Assembly: GCA_023014485.1 (NCBI GenBank)
Contig: JAJOZX010005611.1
Coordinates: 129,001-193,000, forward strand
Source of the DNA: Bathynomus jamesi
Lineage: Eukaryota > Arthropoda > Malacostraca > Isopoda > Cirolanidae
Length of the DNA: 64,000 nt
Reading direction: 5' to 3'
Shown piece after piece: positions 31,744 to 41,415 of this stretch. The notes beneath the pieces were generated by a model. It saw nothing but the letters and a program-made list of their open reading frames with translations, was not told the origin of the DNA and searched no databases. How positions within the stretch are numbered: position 1 is the stretch's first letter; every line of letters starts with the position of its first letter. A program made the translations under genes and the position numbers.

Positions 31744-31895
31744 ATCAGGAGTGTATATGCTAATATGGAGACAATTTTCCCTTCCTCCGGGATAGGAAGT
31801 ATCATAGATTCTTGTGGGCACTTGGCCCTAATGAACGTGGCATCATAGTCATCTTCGATGTCCTTCTCCCATTCTCCTTCAAAAGGTTGTGGCAT
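31744..31895 (-). CDS. Carboxylesterase exon (first one visible)
   Basis: The minus-strand exon has acceptor gtgacag at 31896 and donor gat|gtaagt at 31743. It reads MPQPFEGEWEKDIEDDYD, then ATFIRAKCPQESMILPIP. A missing base in the run at 31792 (ccc; cccc in the right arm) then shifts the frame; after it the sequence encodes GRENCLHISIYTPD. Wxx...C-PQ...ENCLxxxIYTP is the conserved N-terminal disulphide block of type-B carboxylesterases. The leading ATG follows a splice acceptor and is probably internal, since the signal peptide and GIPYAxPPxGxLRF block should lie upstream. Those exons were not found between here and the palindrome centre. Confidence 0.85.
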
Positions 31896-32281
31896 CTGTC
31901 ACGATGAAGAGGAACAAAAAAAATCGTCTGTCATAAGCGGTTAATCGTTATAAGGTTAGTTTTAGTTTAAAGTCTACTTTGTATTGATTGGGCTCTTGAG
32001 TTGAATGTCTTTAAGCACAGTGCCCACCTAGCAGAGAATGGGAAATGGGTTTTTGGGTATATATTTGTGAATGTAATAAGTAAAAACCAATAGATTGGAC
32101 TCGGCCTATGAAAGTCTGGAATTCGACTCACCCTCTTTCCGTGGGTTGAATTATATCAGCCACCTATATCCCCGTAAAACTTAAAAAAAATGGGGATTTG
32201 GGTTTATTTATATATATATATATATATATATGAAGCTGACTTGAGGACAGTATATACATATAAATATATATATATATATAA
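31896..32281. other. Upstream intron stretch
   Basis: No gene was seen. TA repeats lie at 32208-32230 and 32263-32281. Mirrored near 53935-54370, where the TA tract is much longer. Confidence 0.5.
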
Positions 32282-32978
32282 AGGGTGTCCCAGAAGTCTT
32301 GGAGGGGTTTTATTTGGCTCTCACTTTTTTGTTTTGGGATCAAATAAAAAAAGGTTTGTAACACTTGAAAATATATTTATTGCGATTTTAATTACAAATT
32401 TAATATCTGGTGAAAATCTTCATTTTCATTGCGTAAATCTAAAATCGCATTAGCGTACGTTATCCGACTCTGATAATCTTGTGGTTTGACTTCTTGAGCA
32501 ATTTGAATTTTGTACGGGTGAAGATTGATATCCTTTCTTAAAGTTCGATGTAAGGAACTTCTTGAAATGTTTAATTCCTGGCTGCGTCGTCGGACTGATG
32601 TGGATTTTCCTCAACGTTTTCACGAGCCATCTCAACCCGAGTTGGACTTCGGCTTGTTCGAGGACGCCCAGTCCGTGGTTCGTCTCCCTGACCCTTTCCC
32701 ATATGAAATTTAGCGACGTGTCGTCGAATAGCTCGATCAGAAGGAGCAGAACGTGTGTTGAATTTTAATCTAAACGCTCTTTGAGCGACAACGATGGAAG
32801 AGTTGTTTATCAAATAAAGTTCCACAATAGCCACTCTTTGTTGCACTGTTCAGGATTCCATTTTCATTAATCGCAGCAAGGGTACTTTAATTGAAAAAGA
32901 AAAAAATAAATAAATTAATCAAAAAAGAAAAAAGTTGTAGCCAAATAAAACCCCTCCAAGACTTTTGGAACACCCTGC
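32282..32978 (-). mobile_element. Deleted mariner keeping only the DNA-binding part
   Basis: The termini agggtgtcccagaagtcttg and, inverted, agggtgttccaaaagtcttg continue through gaggggttttatttggct. The minus-strand frame (32846-32571) reads QQRVAIVELYLINNSSIVVA, AFRLKFNTRSAPSDRAIRRH, GDEPRTGRPRTSRSPTRVE: the two helix-turn-helix units and GRP linker of a DD41D-like mariner transposase. The catalytic domain is deleted. The right-arm copy (53233-53926) has a longer open frame, to 149 residues. Confidence 0.82.
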
Positions 32979-33061
32979 ATATATATATAACCTTTGGTTA
33001 GCTTCCGCCCGAATTGTTCATTCTGACGAAGGTTAAGCTTCTCACTCCACCTTAGACCTAT

Positions 33062-33128
33062 AGTTTAACGTGGAATCCGAACCACGCCCCACCAGCAGCC
33101 CAGCGTCTTAACCACTAGGCCACCCAGG
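33062..33128 (-). repeat. tRNA-derived SINE head
   Basis: Reversed it reads gggtggcctagtggttaaga (A box) and cgtggttcggattccacg (B box with stem). It closely resembles a tRNA A/B-box pair but lacks a full acceptor stem and CCA context. The mirror is at 53087-53152. Confidence 0.6.
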
Positions 33129-33158
33129 GTACCCAGTTATCTACCAACCACTTTCTTT

Positions 33159-34192
33159 GGATCATTTATGTTTGGTGCACGTTCTCCGATTTTTGCCTAA
33201 ATTTCGTCACTGATGCAGTTTTTCACGCTGATTCCAAAAATGAAATTCTTTTTTTTTTAGAAATTATTTTTTAAAAAGTTATTTAACTTTTATATTTGTA
33301 GGTTAGGTTAGGTTAGGTTACGTTACGTTACGTTAGGATGTTACAAATATATTATACAATTTGTAAATATGTATACATATGTAAATTTGTAATTTGTAAA
33401 TATGTAAACATATGTAAATTAATATTTTTTTACCTTTTTACAGATTTAGTGATTATGAGTGATACGGTGTGCAATCTCAAAAGTTTGTGGTCTCGCTTAA
33501 AAACCGAAGAAGATGCAGTCAGCTTTTTCCAGGAATACAACATCGTGCCAAAATCTAAATTATGCCGGCGTAAGCATGCAATGAGCATAAGTATTCGTGG
33601 TGGATCTGCTCCGTGGCGCTGTTGTAAGCGCGGCTGTAACGAGTGGATTTCTGTCAAGAAAGGAACGTGGTTTGAGGGTGGCATGCTTCCGTTATCCACC
33701 GTAGCTGTATTTATCTACGCATGGAGCAAGGAGATGACTACGGGTAAAACCATCAATCACAGTGTCGAGTTCGTTTCGGAGGATGAAGATCACACTCAGC
33801 AAATCGAGAGCACCTGGAATTGCCTGAAACGCCCAAACAAACGCCGTTGTGGGACTCACCGTTCCATGTTGGATTCGTATTTGTGTGAGTTTGTATGGCG
33901 TAGAAGATACGAAAATACGGACATATTCAAGAAGATTTTGCAGTGCATTTCTGAGTTTCAGCGTTAAATCAGCGTGATTAATTGTTATTATTATTATTAT
34001 TAATTGTATAATATATTTGTAATATCTTAACGTAACCTAACCTAACCTACAAATATAAAAGTTAAATAACTTTTTAAAAAATAATTTCTCCAAAAAAAAA
34101 AGAATTTCATTTTTGGAATCAGCGTGAAAAACTGCATCAGTGACGAAATTTAGGAAAAAATCGGAGAACGTGCACCAAATATAAAAGATCCC
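33159..34192 (+). mobile_element. Merlin (ISXO2-like) element, internally deleted
   Basis: Inverted repeats of about 150 bp begin ggatcatttatgtttggtgc and, inverted, ggatcttttatatttggtgc. They run through cacgctgattccaaaaatga to the TTAGG-like tract. Between them is a 171-codon Merlin transposase remnant (33454-33967). Tandem telomere-like pentamers (ggttaggttaggttaggtta) sit at the inner edges of both TIRs (33300-33337, 34030-34048). Mirrored at 52026-53053. Confidence 0.8.
33454..33967 (+). pseudogene. Merlin/ISXO2-like transposase with middle deleted
   Basis: It starts MSDTVCNLKSLWSRL just after a cag that could be a splice acceptor. It continues YNIVPKSKLCRRKHAMSISI, APWRCCKRGCNEWISVKKG, TWFEGGMLPLSTVAVFIYAW, SKEMTTGKTINHSVEFVSED, HTQQIESTWNCLKRPNKRR, and LDSYLCEFVWRRRYENTDIF. 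The N-terminal zinc part and the C-terminal NHSVEFV...HTQxIExxW (last catalytic acid) are present. The first two catalytic Asp residues should lie between MTTGK and NHSVEF but are missing (usual length about 300 residues). The frame is open in the left arm. In the right arm it frameshifts after LDSY. Confidence 0.8.
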
Positions 34193-34254
34193 TTTCTTTA
34201 TTGTGTGGAAGGATGAACAGCTGGGTTTTGCTGCATATATATACAGTATATATA

Positions 34255-34482
34255 GGGTGAACCAAATGTAGGTGGACAGTAAATGATAACGTTTATTTTG
34301 AGAATACATATTTAATTTTTTTGTATACTATAATACAAAATAAAATTTAAATAAATTTAGTTATAATATTTAATATAATAAAACACAAACACCATAGTTA
34401 TAATGAACACCATAGTTATAATATAATATAACACAAACCGTATTCAACCTACTGTCCACCTACTTTTGGTTCACCGTGTATA
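34255..34482. mobile_element. 228-bp Tc1/mariner-type MITE, left arm only
   Basis: The ends gggtgaaccaaatgtaggtg and, inverted, cggtgaaccaaaagtaggtg extend to gacagta and lie within TA dinucleotides. The right arm at 51962-51975 has the uninterrupted site (cagtatatatattg, inverted), so this is a clean insertion or a clean loss. The interior is AT-rich with a duplicated caccatagttataat. Confidence 0.9.
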
Positions 34483-34997
34483 TTGTTTTTAAAAATGTTC
34501 GGGCCAAAATATCGCACAGCGAGAAGAATAGAAAAAAAATAAAAATTTAGTGAAACAAAGAAAAGAAGAAAAATAGGTAAGAAAAACGCCATTTAATTAA
34601 CACTCAAACTTTTGAAACAAAAAAATTGCAACTATTAAGTTACAAAAAACAAATAAATAAACGAATTAATGAATAAGGGGTATTTCGACGAGGCCACGAC
34701 ACAGCCCCAACACAGCTGAAAGGATCCGTCCCTTCATGAATAATTACGGAGGCCTATTTGGGAAATGTCCTCTGCGACACTTTCCGTTTCTTCCCCTTTA
34801 TCCCCCCCCCCAAATCACCCTTTAATACATACCATACAAGAAGTAAAACGGCCATTTTTACTTAAAAAAATTGAATCGTGTAACCTTCAAATGCCATTCC
34901 AAATTCTATAATTTAATATAGTTTTAAATCTTGATCATCTTTTTGTCTTTTTTTTTTTAAATTGTCCTTGAAACAAGGCGAAGGCATTTACAGACGA
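34483..34997. other. Gene-free AT-rich stretch
   Basis: No gene or clear element. A C homopolymer at 34802-34811 differs in length from its partner at 51637-51650. Confidence 0.5.
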
Positions 34998-35215
34998 TTG
35001 ACAAAAGTAAATAGACACCTTCGGTTTTTCCATAGTTTTTGATGTGATGATAAAAGTCAATAAATAATAACGGGTTTATTGAATCAATATATTTAGAACT
35101 GTGGTGAATTCCCCTTTCCATTATGCAAAGCTGACACAAGTTCTGGCATTCCATTGATGAGCTTTGACATTTGTTCTTGAGGACAATAATCGTGGTGTCT
35201 ATTTACTTTTGTCAA
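34998..35215 (-). mobile_element. Tc1 remnant with TIRs and C terminus only
   Basis: The ends ttgacaaaagtaaatagaca are inverted copies of each other. The minus strand at about 35170-35110 reads LINGMPELVSALHNGKGN then SPQF-stop, a Tc1-type transposase C terminus. All else is deleted. Mirrored at 51237-51450. Confidence 0.75.
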
Positions 35216-35979
35216 CACTCTGCGTTTATCCCGACATATTACAAAAGCCAAGAATTTGTTCTGTGTTTACCGTAGACCAGAGACTCATCACTCTCCTTCA
35301 AACTATGGTCTCAAAAAATTTTCACGTCGACACCGTTCGTGTTCCTAAGGCTCCATCAGCAATTCGTTGAATAGTCTTGGCCACTTGACAGCAAAGCTAT
35401 TTTTCTTCAGGGTTGTTGAATGTTGTTTGAATGGCTATAGGGTTATTGGTTATAGGGTTCAAATTGGGATTATAAACTAATTTTTTTATTATTTTCCATG
35501 TGTATATTATGGTGTACCTCTCTCTCTTCTTTTTTCCAGAGAGTTTAGATTTAATTTACGTAATCTTTTACAGTTATTTAGTTCTTTGCATCCATTGATC
35601 TTGGCTGTGAATGAAGCTTTTTCTGAACCCCTTCTAGTTCACTTACGTTTTTTCTTTTATATGGAGACGTTAACACTACGCAATACTTCAGCTTGGGTAT
35701 GCTCTCTTTTAAAGGTTCTCACTATCTGTCCAGTTATTGTTTTTGCATTGTTTACTGATTTATATATATATATATATGTTATGAAGATTTGTAGCAAGTA
35801 CTTCTTTCCAGTCGCTTGCCTTCTCATTTCGTCTAGGTAAAAGGACACTCCTGAGAGAGAGAGAGCACTCCACCAGACGCGTCTAGGGCTGCTCCGAATA
35901 TACAGAATAAGGAGCCGCGGACCAAACAAGCAGAGGGATGGCAGACCGGCTGCTTTATTTTCGAAAAAACCCTATGTTG
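35216..35979. other. Gene-free stretch with TA microsatellite
   Basis: No gene was recognised. There is a TA tract at 35760-35777 and a short GA tract at 35855-35866. Open frames over both strands give no known motif. Confidence 0.45.
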
Positions 35980-38136
35980 ATGGCGCATTAGGACATATCG
36001 TACTCTGGGTTCAGGGTTGAATATTTGAAAAACAAAGTGGCTAATATGTATTCCTATGTAAAAATTAATTCTAAAATGGGTTTATTATTTGCAACTTTTC
36101 CGAAAAATCTCATTTTCATGGTCAAAATCGCGATTTTCTGATTTGGAGGCTGCCTAATGCAGCCTCAGGGCACCCAAACCAAAGTGCGCAGCTGTTCTGC
36201 ATATGATTTAGTCTAAAAGCTGCTTTTCTGACCTCATCCTTGCTTTCTTGCTTGTTTCAACACCTCTGGGTGCTGAAAAAATGTTTAGATTTCACGTAAA
36301 ACTTAAGAATTTTAAGTTTTTCTTCAAAGAATAGGCGCGGCTCACCAGCTCTACTCTGATCGAGTAGCGGGAGACTTGCCACCTCCATGTGTAGGTTTAC
36401 ACGCCTGTTCTTCCTGGATCCCTGAAAAGCGTGGCCTCATAAGATCTTATATTATGATCTTATGAGGACTTTCAGCTCTTATGAGCATTAACGATGGCTT
36501 CAGCCTCTTCATCAGCCACTCGAACCTGAAAAGCTCTTAAGTATGTCCTGCTTCGATCTGAACACTATGAGCATTTCTTGATGGTCTATCCTGGCTCTCA
36601 CCCACCCATCTCTCCTCTCGTGACCGTACACAGCTTGGGAAGCAATTGAGACTTCCTGTACAGCTCTCTCACAGGACTGAGTATGAACAGAGAAAGCGTC
36701 CACTTTGAGTGGATTTTCCTGAGATCCTCGAGCTCAGTCAAGGTCATCTTGCAGGTGAAAATAGGCTCGTAAATATTCTCTGATTCCCACTTGATGAGAT
36801 CCTCAGTGAAGTGGCTTGCAGATTGACTTTGGGATTTTTATGGGCCTCACTGTCATATCACAAAAGTCTTTTCCTTCTCTAATCTTCTCTATTTGGCTCA
36901 CAGCAAAAGCTCTCTGATGCTCATCCTCACTGCACAGGAATGAAGCCAGGATGTTCTCAGGATGTGCGTGTAAGCTCCTCTTATCACTGCAGCAGAGATG
37001 ATGTTCCTGACCTCGGTAGTCTGGTTCCTTAGCAGCCTCAGGCTTGAAAAAACGTGTGCAGGACCAAATTTGAGGTGGTGCTTCACTTTGATGTCGTAGT
37101 ACATTTTGAAGTAGAAGTTAAGGCAGAACTTCACGAGGACCTCGAGCCTCCTCATCACCCCCCCCCCCTTCAGTCCGTGCTCCCTCATCCACAACAGCAA
37201 GATGGCCTGTGCAGTAGTGAGCCACCTGGATTGGTTCAGAGGTCCGCACTTGAGACCAGCCAACTGTGGACTGAGACTTCCAGACTTGATGGCTTTGATC
37301 AGAAGATAGCAGTTGTGCTGGTCTGTGGAGAGAGATTTGACTATCTCTACTGGCAGCTCTATGATATCTTCAGTTCCTTCCACTGGTTTGAAGTTGAAGT
37401 TGACCTCAACTCAAGTTCATTCACTTTCTCAAGAAGTTTTCCAATAGGCCCACTGAAGCCTGACCGGGGAGTTACAGGGCCGTCCGGCGTCCAGCTTGAT
37501 GATTAAGTGCCTCAGGAGGAGCTTGTTCACATGGAGCTGACAGATCATCCAGTGACACTTGCGACCCAGTATCTTCTCCAATAGGGCTATGGCGCCTCCA
37601 GACCATCCCGTGTTGGTGTTGGTAGAGTCTCCCCCAATCATTACAAGGCTCTCGTCAGCTGCGTGATCACTTTGCCAGGATGAAATCTCCCTGTCACTTC
37701 ATTATATTTCAACATCTTTGTGTTCCTATCCTGCTTGCCATCAAAGAATATCCCAGAGATCTTCTTCCCAGAGATCATCTATTGAGAGAATGTTGAACTT
37801 CGCCTTCTGCGTCCAAATGGTTACAAAGATTTCAAATGGAGTAGATTTTTTTTTCTTATGTATGTATGTATTAAACCTGTGTAAGAGTTAAGCAAAGTTA
37901 ATGTGTCTAAATGGCAACAAATTACGACAAAGGGTTGAAAATATGAGGTTGTGTTCAATTGAATATTCGGTATTTCAACATAGAACAGAAAACCGCAATT
38001 TTGAACATGATAACGCGATTTGGGGGAAAAGTTGCAGAAAAGAAACCCCTCTTAGAATTAAATTTTACATAAAAATACATATTAGCCAGAGTGAAATTCG
38101 GACTCGGAAAAGTATGATATGCCCTAAATTGGTGCA
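35980..38136 (-). mobile_element. Unclassified DNA transposon, 2.15 kb, about 150-bp TIRs
   Basis: The left end ttaggacatatcgtactctg ... gctaatatgtattcctatgt ... gcgattttctg is matched by the inverted right end (tagggcatatcatacttttc ... gctaatatgtatttttatgt ... gcggttttctg), with roughly 80% identity over about 150 bp. It encloses a minus-strand transposase-like frame (36512-37760). The TIR ends do not match a superfamily I can name, and no target duplication was identified. Mirrored at 48320-50470. Confidence 0.65.
36512..37760 (-). pseudogene. Transposase-like protein of an uncharacterised family
   Basis: In the order read on the minus strand, in frames separated by single-base shifts: GIFFDGKQDRNTKML, MIGGDSTNTNTGWSGGAIA, LLEKILGRKCHWMICQLHVN (a C-x2-H), FSGPIGKLLEKVNE, IIELPVEIVKSLSTDQHN, CGPLNQSRWLTTAQAILLL, LEVLVKFCLNFYFKM, and a C-terminal half ending LIVFRSKQDILKSFSG. 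FFDG...GxDxTxxNTGW...CxLHxN is widely seen in unnamed arthropod and cnidarian proteins. I infer an RNase-H-like hAT-related transposase with Asp of FFDG and of GGDS as candidate catalytic residues. Both arms carry different frameshifts. Confidence 0.55.
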
Positions 38137-38512
38137 TACCCCGTACGGGCGAACTGACGCACCTTCCGTTCCTGGCCCACAGGAGGGAGGTGACAAACGA
38201 GAAGAATCAGGAGTGAAGACGCCATCTGGGAGACCCGACCCGGCTTTTAAGCCGAATGCGACATAATTGAAGTAAGTCAAAAGGACACTTAAAGAAATTG
38301 TTATGGATACATACCAAACAATATTGAATGAACTTCAAATAATGCAAGAGCACTCAGAATCGTTCCAAAAATGAAAATGACTTCAAGAAGATCTTTGTCG
38401 CTTGCCTCACCGCTTCCGTTTGGGTTACCGCTTACACTGCGTCCACCCTAACTTCACTGTCAGAATATGTACAGGGTATTGGAAAAGTCACTGCAGTAGA
38501 CGTCTATGAATA
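38137..38512. other. Gene-free stretch
   Basis: No element boundary was recognised apart from cagggtattggaaaagtcac at 38472, which resembles a Tc1/mariner-type terminus without a visible partner. Confidence 0.4.
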
Positions 38513-38531
38513 TCTATAACAATGAAAGGAC

Positions 38532-38566
<35 letters not shown>

Positions 38567-38920
38567 CCAGCCATAACTCCAAAATGGAAGCAGTTACAAA
38601 CATGAAACTTCACACACATATTGATAAGGTCCCGATGTTGTACACGGTTACACCTGGGTGTTAATAAATTAAATAATTAAAATTACTGCGCCAGAACGCT
38701 CCAGCACAGCGATAAAACTACAGAAAAGAATGCAGCCGTGAAAATCTTGAGCTTCACATTGTGTCAAGATTTTGAATCTTAAAATTTTCATGACTATAGT
38801 TTTACTGACCAAATAATTGAACCCCCAATTACTGTCGGTTCAATTATTTGGTCAATAAAACTACAGAAAAGAACGCAGTCATGAAAATCTTGAGCTTCAC
38901 ATTGCCGCCCGTAATAATAA
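38513..38920 (+). mobile_element. Helitron-like 5' portion
   Basis: It starts TCTATAACAATGAAAGGACG after an A, the same 5' pattern as the Helitron at 39342 (TCTATAATAATAAAAGGACG), and shares cacacacatattgat and cctgggtgttaataaatta with it. It contains a (GT)n run at 38532-38564 and a hairpin at 38812-38853 (ccaaataattgaacc / ggttcaattatttgg). No CTRR terminus was found before the next Helitron begins. Confidence 0.5.
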
Positions 38921-39341
38921 TCTATATTATAATAAGAGAGCTGTCCGTCTGTCCGTCTGTCCGTCTGTCCGTCACACTTTCAGAAATTGTGAGAAAAAAT
39001 TGTGAGAAAAAAATTCAGAAATTGTAAAAAAAATTCAGAAATTGTATTACGGGCGGAAATGTGAAGCTCAAGATTTTCATGACTGTGTTCTTTTCTGTAG
39101 TTTAGCAATGGGGGAAGGGTGGGGGTGGGGGCAATGGGGGATGGGTGGGGTAATGGGGAGGGGTGGGGGTAATGGGGGAGGGGGTTAGCCCCCAAGTTGT
39201 ATGAATGGGGGTGAGGAGGTTTTGGGAGATACCAGATTCAGAAATGTTGACACAATGTAAAGCTCAAAATTTTCACGGCTGGGTTCTTTTTTTGTAGTTT
39301 AGCCTGTCTAACCGTCAGCGAAGCGGCGGGAACTGTACTAG
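38921..39341 (+). mobile_element. Helitron-like element A
   Basis: It starts TCTATATTATAATAAGAGAG with a gtccgtct tetrad array (38942-38970), typical of arthropod Helitron 5' ends. It ends with a GC-rich ccgtcagcgaagcggcggg stretch and aactgtaCTAG, followed by T. Length 421 bp, noncoding; it includes a g-rich tract at 39107-39190. The mirror is at 47112-47532. Confidence 0.65.
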
Positions 39342-39870
39342 TCTATAATAATAAAAGGACGCAGTTACAAACATGAAATTTCACACACATATTGATTAAG
39401 TCCCGAGGCTTTGCACCTGGGTGTTAATAAATTACATAATTAATTTTAAAAAATTAAATGACGTCATCAAGATCATTACGTCATTACGTATATAGGATCA
39501 AGTAAAGATAAGCACCCCAGCCTTCTTTAATTAGCCTTATAAGGCTAACTAACGAAAATATCACGACCTAACCTAACCACTCGTTAAGTCAACTGTACGC
39601 CCTTGACGATTGGTTAGGTTAAGTCGTGATATTTTCGTTAGTTAGCCTTATAAGGCTAATTAAAGAAGGCTGGGGGTGCTTATCTTTACTTGATCCCGTA
39701 TATATATATATCGAAACCTATGGTAAAATTATTGAATACCTGGTTAGGTTCATTAAATGCCCGGTTAGGTCAACTGTACGCCCTTGACGATTGGTTAGGT
39801 TAAGTCGTGATAGTTTCGTTAAAACGTGGGATATTTTTTCTACCCGCACGAAGGGCGGGCTCTCGGCTAG
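39342..39870 (+). mobile_element. Helitron-like element B, in tandem with A
   Basis: It begins TCTATAATAATAAAAGGACG at the base directly after element A's CTAG. It ends with the hairpin acccgcacgaagggcgggc, then tctcggCTAG and T. Noncoding, 529 bp, and includes a nested palindromic MITE (39495-39698). The mirror is at 46582-47111. Confidence 0.7.
39495..39698. mobile_element. 204-bp palindromic MITE
   Basis: The ends ggatcaagtaaagataagca and their reverse complement lie between TA sequences. Almost the whole element folds on itself through ccttataaggctaactaacg. The loop is the cgtacgcccttgacgatt module. The mirror is at 46755-46958. Confidence 0.75.
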
Positions 39871-41145
39871 TTTGTGATAAAAGTAATACTATTTGTTTTT
39901 GTTTCATTCCAGGTTGATCTGTTGGCCATATTATCGATGGAGGAGCGTATCTTCATAATTGAGCATAGCATCTAAAGGAGCTCATTTCCAGCAATCTTTA
40001 TAGACATATACAATGGATCTTATGAATCTGTATTACTTTTAATAAACGTCTTCTATTGCACAATGACTTTCCTAACGCCCTGCCCCTGTATGTTTGTAAT
40101 TGTCGCCCCGTTTCGTTGATCCATATCAATGCATCTGTAGCGGTAGCATCATACTCCATAGGAAACAGTCTAATATCGATCGAAATATATCATTTCAGGT
40201 TTTGAAAAGGGAGCAAAAGCGATGCAATTATAACCTAATTAATCTCATATAAAAAATTGAGAGATAAAATAGCTCTCGTTTTCCAGTTAATGAGCACTTT
40301 CAAAGCTTTTGATTCCCTCTATCTTGTCATGCCTGCCGTTAAATTATCTCATTATCTCGCAATAGACTTCGCGTTCAGTTGATTCAAGTCAATACATCTC
40401 AAGAAGAAGCATATTTGTTGTTTTGATATTGCAGATAAAAAATTTTCCTATTTATAAAGACATTAAAGGTTTTAAATAAAAACACGCAAGTAATATTTTT
40501 TTTCGACGACAAAAAATGATAAATTCTAGCAAGATATGAATCCTTAACTTTAATGATATATGTTTTAATACCAAAATACCCTGTATTAGTATCAACGTGT
40601 TTCTAATATCAATAAAACTTTTACTAGAACGGAAAAAAATTACTTTTAAATATTTAGGTAGTTGATTTCACCATAACCAGTGCAATGAAAGTTGTGATAA
40701 TCGACTGATTGATTGATTGATTGGGCATAATCCCTCTGGCGTCGCAACACTGAGGTCATTGACGGTGATAATGGGGATGAAGGACGTTGATTCTAATGTC
40801 GTAGTGCACTGGGAAGGGCAAATTCAAATAATCGAGCACTCTTTCAGCCTATCACAACTTCATGAAACAATTGATTTGGGAGGAGACTCAACCTTGAAGA
40901 AATTGTTATTTGCGGCTGCCACGATGATCGCTGCAAACTTATTTAGTTAATCTAAAAATTTTTAAAACACAGTTGCACATTATTTTATAAAACATAATAA
41001 TTACAATTTTTTTAAGCAGGACCGAGGTAACGTGGGTAACGTATTGATTTTGTTATACGATTTTTTATGCAACTAAATAAAGATTTTTTTAGGCTTAATA
41101 GAAGGTTTTTACATATTTTTAATTACAAATTATTATTTTCAACAT

Positions 41146-41186
<41 letters not shown>

Positions 41187-41415
41187 ACAGTGAATTTAAG
41201 AATATGTTTACCTTTTCAAATTTAGAAACTTGATTTTCAGCATGGAAAACATAAGTATTAATTTTGTAATTCTTTTTCTTTTAACTTTCAGTTTATAACT
41301 TGTGAATATTTATTTTTAAATGATAAAAATTTCTCATTCAGAAAAAAAAATATTAGCCTTAAGTAAACAAATCTCAGGATTTTTTTTTAGCTGTATGAGG
41401 AAGCCACCATATATA
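39871..41415. other. Gene-free stretch with one unexplained ORF
   Basis: A 77-codon plus-strand frame at 40717-40950 (MIGHNPSGVATLRSLTVIMG ...) is preserved exactly in the right arm (45502-45735). It follows a (gatt)4 tract at 40704. No family was recognised and no splice context is evident. TA/ATA repeats lie at 41146-41185. The rest is AT-rich. Confidence 0.4.

Noticed and set aside
33062..33128. Possible functional tRNA genes (also at 23273, 19900 and 53087).
   Set aside because: A and B boxes are present but no full cloverleaf or acceptor stem can be formed, and each is followed by a shared SINE-like body or is repeated.
37054..37506. Plus-strand 150-codon frame in the unclassified transposon.
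   Set aside because: It is antisense to the transposase-like frame that carries the conserved motifs.
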